Origin: Porphyromonadaceae bacterium UBA7180
GTDB taxonomy: Bacteria > Bacteroidota > Bacteroidia > Bacteroidales > Muribaculaceae
Length of the DNA stretch: 12,591 bases
Assembly: GCA_002491165.1 (NCBI GenBank)
Contig: DKVK01000021.1
Location: 1-12,591 of the forward strand
Direction: 5' to 3'
Under the pieces are notes generated by a model, which was not told the DNA's origin, did not search any database, and saw only the letters and a program-made list of their open reading frames with translations. This document shows, piece after piece, positions 7,391-12,591 of the stretch (position 1 is its first letter; each line of letters starts with the position of its first letter). Position numbers and translations under genes: made by a program.

Positions 7391-8755
7391 TCAGAGGGCG
7401 AGTTTCACTGTCTTGCCGGCGGAGCTGCGCAGGAGGTAGATGCCGTGTGGCAGCCCGGAGGCGTCATACTCGGCGCGGCCGTCTACGCGTAGCTGTGCCA
7501 CTCGCCGGCCGTCCATGCCGTAAAGCGTTGCCGTGCAGGGTGTTGTCGAGCCGAGGATGAGCAACTGGCCTTCACGCTCAACGGTGAAGTTGCCTTCGTC
7601 GGCCGCGATGCCGTCGATGCCCACATATTCGCCGCTGCGGAAGACGGGGCAAATCATGAAACTCGAGAAGCCGCCGCCGAAGATGTTGACCGGACGCAGG
7701 TAGTCCTGCTCGTTGCCGAAGCGCACGAAGCTGTTGTGGGACAGCAGGTTGCTGTAATCCTCTATCTCCATCGAAATGTTGGGCTGAACGTCCATTAGCA
7801 GCCGGAAATCCTCCTTGGACATATCTTCGCCGAAGCTGTCGACGTCGATGAAGAGGTATTGCTTGCCGTAGAGGTCGATGGGGGAAGAGAGTTTAAGTTT
7901 CATCACTGCGCCCCCTTTTACGGGCACCCACTCTTCGCCGCCGTCGGCTATTATGTCCTCGAAGGCTATGTAGTCGCCGTCAAGGGGGAGATAGGTGAAG
8001 AGGAGGGCGTCCTCGGTGATCATCGACATCCATACGCGGACGCGGATTTTAGCACCCTCTTCCCAGCGCGTGGGCAGGGAGGGGAGGTAAACGTTCACGC
8101 CGTCGAGGAAACCTTCTTCCACGCCGTGCATGTAGAAGTTGCCGACCCCCTTTATCTGGCGGTTGTTGGTGCCTCCGAGCCATCCGCCGTCCTGGTCGAA
8201 GGGGAACTGCCCGAGGGCGTAGGTGGTTAGCCATTCGCGCGTGTCGGCATGCGAGATTTCGGCGCGGCCGCCTATCTTCACCTTGCCTGGAGCCTGGTAT
8301 GTGCGGCCGTCGGCCATTGTCAGGGTCGGGAACTCGTAGACTCCGGGAGTGAGGTACTGTACCACGACTTCGGCGCCGCGTGTGCCGTCGTAGTCGGGTT
8401 CGCCGGGAACGGTCCATGTCCCCGACTCGTTGTTGAGGGTCGTGTAGCGCAGTTTGGCGCCTTTCGGAGCCCAGAGGTAAGCGCCTTCGTTCATTGGATT
8501 GCGCGTGCAGAGCGAAGCGCAGGGGTAAGGCGGCTCCTGGTTTTTGAGCAGGCCTATGTTGCGCAGCGGGTCGGGAAGCTTGTAGAGCGCTTCGTCGGCG
8601 CGTGTATTTCCTGCCGGAGCCTGTGCCGTGGCGTTGCCTGTGCCATCGGCGGGTTCGCAGAGCTGTGGGCCGGCAGTGGCCGTCTGTGCCGTGGCCGGTA
8701 CCAAGGCGGTGAGCGCGAGGGCTATCGCCGAAATGGAGAGTGTAAATCTTGTCAT
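7391..8755 (-). CDS. Exported protein with PKD-like region and T9SS-like C-terminal domain
   Basis: This is a 454-residue exported protein of unknown function. Residues 1-23 are a signal peptide (hydrophobic core then VPATAQ). Roughly 95-170 resembles a PKD/Ig-like domain: GTWTVPGEPDYDG, then VVVQYLTPGVYEFPTL. Residues about 185-385 form a beta-rich, acidic globular region with RVRVWMSM, YIAFEDI and FIDVDSFGED, which I cannot assign. The last 60 or so residues (TLYGMDGRRVAQL, ASGLPHGIYLLR, KTVKLAL) closely resemble a T9SS type A sorting domain. The frame is open to 8890, but the ATG at 8755 is chosen because it starts a proper signal peptide and lies downstream of the likely promoter at 8858-8865. 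It is the first gene of a probable unit with the RCC1/LRR gene and diverges from the membrane regulator. A carbohydrate-binding or adhesive role is a guess. Confidence 0.82.
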   Translation of the reverse strand: MTRFTLSISAIALALTALVPATAQTATAGPQLCEPADGTGNATAQAPAGNTRADEALYKLPDPLRNIGLLKNQEPPYPCASLCTRNPMNEGAYLWAPKGAKLRYTTLNNESGTWTVPGEPDYDGTRGAEVVVQYLTPGVYEFPTLTMADGRTYQAPGKVKIGGRAEISHADTREWLTTYALGQFPFDQDGGWLGGTNNRQIKGVGNFYMHGVEEGFLDGVNVYLPSLPTRWEEGAKIRVRVWMSMITEDALLFTYLPLDGDYIAFEDIIADGGEEWVPVKGGAVMKLKLSSPIDLYGKQYLFIDVDSFGEDMSKEDFRLLMDVQPNISMEIEDYSNLLSHNSFVRFGNEQDYLRPVNIFGGGFSSFMICPVFRSGEYVGIDGIAADEGNFTVEREGQLLILGSTTPCTATLYGMDGRRVAQLRVDGRAEYDASGLPHGIYLLRSSAGKTVKLAL

Positions 8756-8790
8756 ATGAAGTAAGGTTAGAGTTATCGTGTTCGGAGTGC

Positions 8791-8853
8791 TGCGGCCGAG
8801 TGTGACTTCCGTGCAACCGGAGTGAGTCCCGCGAGGTGCGGCTGTGACTTTCG
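8791..8853. repeat. Two imperfect direct repeats in the leader of the 454-residue gene
   Basis: TGCGGC-CGAG-TGTGACTT-C-CG at 8791-8812 and TGCGGC-TGTGACTT-T-CG at 8837-8853 share TGCGGC and TGTGACTT blocks; the first copy has four extra bases between them. They lie between the presumed promoter and the ATG at 8755, in a region I expect to be a leader of about 95 nt. Confidence 0.45.
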
Positions 8854-8857
8854 GTGG

Positions 8858-8865
8858 CAAAGATA
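8858..8865 (-). promoter_or_regulatory. Putative -7 box for the 454-residue gene
   Basis: The minus strand reads TATCTTTG, a full match to TAnnTTTG, about 100 bp before the ATG. The expected -33 position has no TTTG; a TTTT lies 15 nt upstream (8884-8881), closer than usual. Such a promoter may need an activator. Confidence 0.5.
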
Positions 8866-8897
8866 TTATATTCATTTGGTAAAATGCCATTTATGAT

Positions 8898-8919
8898 GGT
8901 GGACAATAGGTGGACAGTA
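8898..8919. promoter_or_regulatory. Tandem 11-bp repeat, candidate operator
   Basis: GGTGGACAATA at 8898-8908 is followed directly by GGTGGACAGTA at 8909-8919, one difference in eleven. The repeat unit equals about one helical turn, so two protein subunits would sit on the same face. It lies in the divergent region, six bases before the TTTG at 8925-8928 of the regulator promoter and about 35 bp upstream of the opposing -7 box. An inverted copy occurs at 9154-9175. Confidence 0.5.
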
Positions 8920-8924
8920 TGATT

Positions 8925-8958
8925 TTTGTGTGAAATCCGAAATTTTTTTGTAACTTTG
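8925..8958 (+). promoter_or_regulatory. Promoter for the membrane regulator, nearly leaderless
   Basis: TTTG at 8925-8928 and TAACTTTG at 8951-8958 are separated by 22 nt, slightly longer than usual. The -7 box is a full match to TAnnTTTG and ends 4 nt before the ATG at 8963. Transcription should therefore start at or next to the start codon. Confidence 0.6.
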
Positions 8959-8962
8959 CGCC

Positions 8963-10648
8963 ATGAAAAAGCCCTTCTTGCTCCTGTTGCTCCTTTTAGC
9001 GTTGATTATGGCCGCATGTATCTCTAATACAAGCGATAGGCGTATGTTCCGCTGGCCGGCCACCATCCCCGATTTCGACTCCACTGCGGTGCGTCTGGAG
9101 CGCACTTACCTTTTCCAGGAACCGTCCACCCTCCATGACTCGCTTTTGCAGCGTCTGTCCACCATATTGTCCACCGAAAAAGGGGGCAAAAATATGCAGG
9201 CACAGCTGCTTTTCTGGCAGGGCAGGAACCAGAAACGGCTGGAACACGACTCTCTGGCATACGTTCTGTTCAGCCGTGCCCTTTCGCTGACCGACTCGGC
9301 CAAGACCCCTTACCAGTTCGCGCGCATAGCGTTGGCCCGCGCCTCGCTGCGCTTTGTCAGCGTGGAGGAGACGTATCACACTTACCGCAACAAGCTGGCA
9401 TATTTCGAGAAGACGGGCGACTCGCTGATGACGGCCGAAGCCCTCGTAAGGCTCGGGAACATATTCTGGCAAGTGGAGGACACCCTCACCGCTTCGCGCT
9501 ACTACGGGCGTGCCGATGCCATTTACCGCGAACTGAAACTCGAACAGTACCGTATGCGCAACCTTCTGAACCGCGCGAATACGCTGAACTACCCGGCTGC
9601 CCAGCATACGTGCGATTCCATAATGGCCGTGCTGCTCTCCTCGCGGCCGGCGCAGAAGGACAGCGCCTTTTACTATCAGGTATTGCTGAACGCCTTTAAC
9701 CAGACAGGAAAATTCTCGCACTTGAGGGAGGCCTATAATTATGTGGCCGACATGAAAGGGTATGACAATACGCGTGCTTCGTGCGAGATTGCCATAGCGC
9801 GTTACTATCTCGACAATGCCCTGTCACGCGATTCGGTGATAAAGTATGCCCATCTGGCATACGCGTCGCTCGACAAGACGGATAACAAACGCTGCCGCAC
9901 CGACATTTACTATATAATGGACTCGATAATGCGCTGGAAGGGAGACTTCGACAGTGCGCTCTATTTCAACGACAAGTATCTGGAAACGGGCGTCGAGTTT
10001 ATCCGCGAGTCCAATGCGCTGGCCATTAACCGCGCCGAGACGCAGAATGTCATAGACCGCCTCCAGGCGCGCGAGGAAGCCCGTGTGGTGGAGACGCGCA
10101 CACTCTGGATTATAATCCTGCTGATAGTGGCGCTCAGCGGCGGCGCGGTGCTATCGTATTTCTATATCCGCAGCCAGAGGGCTACGGTGAAGAGCCAGAA
10201 GGCGCAGTTGGAGTTGCAGAGGAACTCGAATTATCTCCAGACCTTTATCATAGAGAACGAGCAGAAGGAGCAGTTGCTGGATTCGCTGATGGCCGACGTG
10301 GAGAAGATGTGCCACGAAGGGACTATCGGCGAGCGCGAGGGACGCGCGATAACGAATGCCATTCGCGCACATAAGTCTACGCGCACGGAACGCGAGTCGT
10401 TCCGCGACATGCAGCGTGAGCTTCATCCGGAGTTCGTGCGGCGGCTGAAAGCCGACTATCCCACGCTGAGCGAAAGCCACATACGGTTGGCGTCTCTGAT
10501 TTCCATGGGTATGACCAACAAGCAGATAGCGCGTGTGCTGAGCATAGAGCACGACAGCGTGAAGAAGAGCCGCTACCGGCTGCGTGCCAAGATGGGGCTG
10601 CCTACGGTGGCGAGCCTCGAGGACGCTTTGCGGCAGTATTCGCAGTGA
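8963..10648 (+). CDS. Membrane-anchored TPR regulator with C-terminal LuxR-type HTH
   Basis: This 561-residue protein is a one-component signalling regulator of a type common in Bacteroidetes. Residues 1-19 are a lipoprotein-like signal (poly-Leu core, IMAAC with Cys19). Residues about 35-345 are helical with repeated (A/S)xxLxxLG and YYxxAxAxY patterns of tetratricopeptide repeats, expected in the periplasm. Residues 381-402 (from LWIIILLIVALSGG) are one transmembrane helix. Residues 403-450 are a Lys/Gln/Glu-rich coiled coil. Residues 495-546 hold a GerE/LuxR-type helix-turn-helix, with LSESHIRLASLISMGMTNKQ, then IARVLSIEHDSVKK and RLRAKMGL. So a sensing part outside is joined to DNA binding in the cytoplasm, with no kinase or receiver domain. 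The ATG at 8963 is needed for the signal sequence. It diverges from the exported-protein genes, which are likely targets, and may also control itself. The signal sensed is unknown. Confidence 0.87.
   Translation: MKKPFLLLLLLLALIMAACISNTSDRRMFRWPATIPDFDSTAVRLERTYLFQEPSTLHDSLLQRLSTILSTEKGGKNMQAQLLFWQGRNQKRLEHDSLAYVLFSRALSLTDSAKTPYQFARIALARASLRFVSVEETYHTYRNKLAYFEKTGDSLMTAEALVRLGNIFWQVEDTLTASRYYGRADAIYRELKLEQYRMRNLLNRANTLNYPAAQHTCDSIMAVLLSSRPAQKDSAFYYQVLLNAFNQTGKFSHLREAYNYVADMKGYDNTRASCEIAIARYYLDNALSRDSVIKYAHLAYASLDKTDNKRCRTDIYYIMDSIMRWKGDFDSALYFNDKYLETGVEFIRESNALAINRAETQNVIDRLQAREEARVVETRTLWIIILLIVALSGGAVLSYFYIRSQRATVKSQKAQLELQRNSNYLQTFIIENEQKEQLLDSLMADVEKMCHEGTIGEREGRAITNAIRAHKSTRTERESFRDMQRELHPEFVRRLKADYPTLSESHIRLASLISMGMTNKQIARVLSIEHDSVKKSRYRLRAKMGLPTVASLEDALRQYSQ
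9154..9175 (-). repeat. Inverted copy of the GGTGGACA tandem repeat inside the regulator gene
   Basis: On the minus strand this reads GGTGGACAATA, then T, then GGTGGACAGA, matching the 8898-8919 tandem repeat with a spacing of 12 instead of 11. A further GTCCACC lies at 9124-9130. It encodes part of the early periplasmic region (residues about 64-71), so coding constraint could also explain it. Confidence 0.45.
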
Positions 10649-10651
10649 AAA

Positions 10652-10700
10652 TTATGGGGCGGAAGCATTCCTGCGGTCGCGGGACGCCGCTCGCATGGCA
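10652..10700 (+). repeat. Possible palindromic 3'-end element, copy D (weak)
   Basis: It begins 4 bp after the stop codon of the regulator. It has an ATGGGGCGG head like the ATGGAGCG of copies A and C, and the 10-mer GCATTCCTGC also present in copies A and B. The stem-loops are weaker than in the other copies. Confidence 0.35.
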
Positions 10701-10709
10701 AACCGGGAT

Positions 10710-10740
10710 AAAAAAAGCAACCCCGCGTGAGGTTGCTTTT
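10710..10740. terminator. Bidirectional intrinsic terminator
   Basis: AAAAGCAACC (10713-10722) pairs perfectly with GGTTGCTTTT (10731-10740) across an 8-nt loop. A run of seven A (10710-10716) precedes the GC part and four T follow. It gives a U-tract in both directions and stops transcription of both convergent genes: the regulator on plus and the 564-residue lipoprotein on minus. The minus direction has the longer T-run. Confidence 0.92.
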
Positions 10741-10809
10741 GCTGTATTTATGACTTGAGGTTAGCCGCTTGCGCGGCTTCGGGCAGCGGCATTCCTGCCG
10801 CCGGTCCAT
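10741..10809 (-). repeat. Palindromic 3'-end element, copy B
   Basis: TAGCCGCTTGCGCGGCTTC at 10762-10780 differs in one base from 67-85 in copy A and forms the same 6-bp hairpin. The next hairpin (GCGGCA at 10786-10791, loop TTCC, TGCCGC at 10796-10801) has the same size as that of copy A but a covarying second base pair and the opposite loop strand. On the minus strand the element starts ATGGA and ends ATAAATA, as in copy A. It lies 15 bp after the stop of the lipoprotein gene. Confidence 0.7.
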
Positions 10810-10823
10810 GACTCGGAGTTTGC

Positions 10824-12518
10824 TTACTCGGCGGCGTGTACCAGTTCGTCGTCTACGTAGATTTTGAACTTGTAGGTTTCTTCTTTGGTGTTGTTGTTCA
10901 CCTCGTTCCAGAGGCCGCCGTGCTTGTTGAGGAAGCCGGTGGCGGTGCAGTTGTTGATGCGAACGATGCCGGAGATGCCCCACTCGGTGTGCATCTGGAT
11001 TGCGCACTTGTCGCTGGTTTGGGAAGCTACGAACGTGCAGTTGTCAACGTTCAGTTTGTAGACCTGCGGACTTTCGTTGTAAAGGACGATGGCTTTGCCT
11101 TTGGTGTTGAAGACGCAGTCTTTTACGTTTACTGTCGAACCGGAGGCCGCGTAGTAGAATAGACCGTAGCCGTCGAAGCCGCTTTGGGTTTTTACGTTGA
11201 AGGTACACCCTTCGATGTTGGCCACGCCGCCGTCAACGATGTTAAGGCGCAGGGAGCCGTCGATGATGCAGTTCTTGATTTCCACGTTCTTGACGCGCTG
11301 GATGAAAGCAAAAGTAAATTCGTTATAAACAAGTCCTGTGGGGACGGTATATGTGAGGTTTTCGAGTGTTACGCCGCCGTTGTCTGAGTATAGGCTTTCG
11401 GGGACGGTGAGTTTGGTTTTCTCCTTGTCGGTGCCGTGGATTCTGAAGTTCTTGCCCGTGGGCATCATGTCCTTGCGGAGCACATATTCGCCGGGAACCA
11501 GCTCGATGTCTCCCTTACCGGCTTTCATTGCGGATTCGAGGTCGGCCTGAGAGGATACTATCTCGTGGTTGTTGTTGCCTGCGAAGTTGTTGTCGATGAT
11601 AATCTGGAATGTGTTGGGTTCGACGAGGAGGCTGCCGTAGATGTTGGTGCGGTAGTTGGGTTTCACCGGAGCGTTGTCCACCTTCACGGGGTCGATGCCC
11701 TGGTTGAAGGCGAGTCGGCAATTGATGTTGCCGTTGCCGGTGAGCAGGTAGTCCATGGCGATGAGTGCGTAGGGCGTATTGTCGGCGGCGTCAGCCGGTT
11801 TCTCCACGGGGAATGTCTGCGTGGGGAGGTGTTTGAGGTTCACTGTGCCGAACGAGGTAACGTTTTCGGCGGCAACGGGGTTGCTCATTTCGCCGGTGAT
11901 GACGTTCATGCTCTCGTAGAGGCCGGAGGTCACTTGCACTTCGGCCGTGAGATCGTTGATGAGGGGTTTGATGGCTTTGGCGCCGAGGTCATCGGTACCC
12001 CAGTTAAGCTGTGCGAAGGGGCGGTTGAGCGTAACGGTCTCGTTGTAAGGGCCTTTCACGGTGAATTTCTGCGAGTAGCCCACGAAAGCGTCTTCCGCAG
12101 CGCGGTTGCTGGCTGCGTTTGAGTAGTTTACGTTGATGACGCCGTCGGTGTAGCTGGCAAAGTTGTTGTCTTTGTCGTCTGCGTAGAAAGCCACCTGGTA
12201 GGTCTTGCCCTTCGCGAGGGGAAGTTCCACGGTTTCGCGTGTTTGCAAAGCGGAGAAAGCTGCCTTCTGGTCGGAGTAAACTAAACTGAGCTGGCCGTTG
12301 TTAAGTACCTCGAAAACCGACCACTGGAGGTTGTCGAGTGTGGCGCGGTCGCCCTCTCCGGTGCCGTCGCCGAATGTTCCGCGGCTGAGGTCCGCGGGCA
12401 GGGATACTGTGATGGATACGCCGTCGCCGGTAGCCGGGAGGTCGTTCTCGCTGGAGCAGGAGGCAAGCGTCAGGAGCGATGCCGCTGCGAAGAGTGAAAA
12501 GATTGTCGTTTTCTTCAT
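10824..12518 (-). CDS. Surface lipoprotein: fimbrillin/DUF6562-like region plus parallel beta-helix
   Basis: This is a 564-residue lipoprotein. Residues 1-20 are a signal peptide and LASC gives lipidated Cys21. The following SSEND is acidic, in line with Bacteroidetes surface-export signals. Residues about 33-320 are beta-rich with phrases such as VSITVSLPADLSRGTF, YQVAFYADDKD and VTLNRPFAQLNWGT, typical of fimbrillin-like or DUF6562 proteins. Residues about 345-545 look like a right-handed parallel beta-helix. The core steps VEIKNC, ANIEGC, VNVKDC, LNVDNC and VRINNC place cysteines at 417, 438, 468, 494 and 524, one per turn, so they may stack inside the helix. No pectate-lyase catalytic residues are evident, so a binding or structural role at the cell surface is more likely than an enzyme. 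Its stop is followed by element B and the bidirectional terminator. A weak -7-like TACCTTTA (12571-12564) lies upstream, near the window edge. Confidence 0.83.
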   Translation of the reverse strand: MKKTTIFSLFAAASLLTLASCSSENDLPATGDGVSITVSLPADLSRGTFGDGTGEGDRATLDNLQWSVFEVLNNGQLSLVYSDQKAAFSALQTRETVELPLAKGKTYQVAFYADDKDNNFASYTDGVINVNYSNAASNRAAEDAFVGYSQKFTVKGPYNETVTLNRPFAQLNWGTDDLGAKAIKPLINDLTAEVQVTSGLYESMNVITGEMSNPVAAENVTSFGTVNLKHLPTQTFPVEKPADAADNTPYALIAMDYLLTGNGNINCRLAFNQGIDPVKVDNAPVKPNYRTNIYGSLLVEPNTFQIIIDNNFAGNNNHEIVSSQADLESAMKAGKGDIELVPGEYVLRKDMMPTGKNFRIHGTDKEKTKLTVPESLYSDNGGVTLENLTYTVPTGLVYNEFTFAFIQRVKNVEIKNCIIDGSLRLNIVDGGVANIEGCTFNVKTQSGFDGYGLFYYAASGSTVNVKDCVFNTKGKAIVLYNESPQVYKLNVDNCTFVASQTSDKCAIQMHTEWGISGIVRINNCTATGFLNKHGGLWNEVNNNTKEETYKFKIYVDDELVHAAE

Positions 12519-12591
12519 ATTATTTATGGATTTAAAATAGATTACGAGTGTGGAAATGCTCGGTAAAGGTAACTACTCACCTATACGGTTG

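Noticed and set aside
8756..8890. Upstream 45-codon extension of the 454-residue gene
   Set aside because: It would bury the signal peptide inside the protein and covers the presumed promoter and leader.
8049..8906. A 285-codon minus-strand frame overlapping the 454-residue gene
   Set aside because: Its product is Arg/His/Pro-rich, typical of a shifted frame of a GC-rich gene, and it has no start context or domain.
1..12591. tRNA, rRNA, CRISPR array, insertion sequence or transposase
   Set aside because: I saw no cloverleaf, no rRNA-like segment, no regularly spaced direct repeats and no transposase or integrase motifs anywhere in the window.

Overview
The window looks like a chromosomal segment of a GC-rich Bacteroidales bacterium. 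This rests on Bacteroidetes-type promoters (TTTG and TAnnTTTG boxes instead of -35/-10), A/T-rich leaders without Shine-Dalgarno sequences, a DUF4831 protein, SusD-era style lipoproteins with an acidic residue soon after the lipobox Cys, and C-terminal domains resembling type IX secretion (T9SS) sorting signals. A gut lineage such as Muribaculaceae or Alistipes is plausible, but I cannot fix the genus from sequence alone.

Layout. (1) Positions 130-2767, minus strand: a two-gene unit of nnr (bifunctional NAD(P)H-hydrate repair enzyme) followed after 7 bp by a secreted DUF4831 protein. (2) 3041-4042, plus strand: a class II fructose-bisphosphate aldolase with a recognisable promoter, a structured leader of about 120 nt and an intrinsic terminator. 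(3) 4105-4518: a gene-free convergent region packed with inverted repeats. (4) 4519-8755, minus strand: two exported proteins, probably co-transcribed. The first in transcription order is a 454-residue protein with a PKD-like region and a sorting-like tail. The second is a 930-residue protein with seven RCC1 blades, a duplicated BspA/LRR-like module and a sorting-like tail. (5) 8963-10648, plus strand, divergent from (4): a membrane-spanning TPR regulator with a lipobox, a periplasmic TPR region, one transmembrane helix, a coiled coil and a cytoplasmic LuxR-type helix-turn-helix. (6) A bidirectional terminator at 10710-10740. (7) 10824-12518, minus strand: a lipoprotein with a fimbrillin/DUF6562-like front half and a parallel beta-helix back half.

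How the parts may work together. The left part is housekeeping metabolism. The right part is cell-surface biology: a one-component membrane regulator sits divergent from, and next to, genes for exported, repeat-rich proteins, which suggests local control of surface display. The divergent intergenic region carries a tandem 11-bp repeat just upstream of the regulator promoter. An inverted copy lies inside the regulator gene, so autoregulation is a reasonable hypothesis. A second layer of interest is a family of short palindromic elements found just downstream of at least three genes, with one covarying stem.
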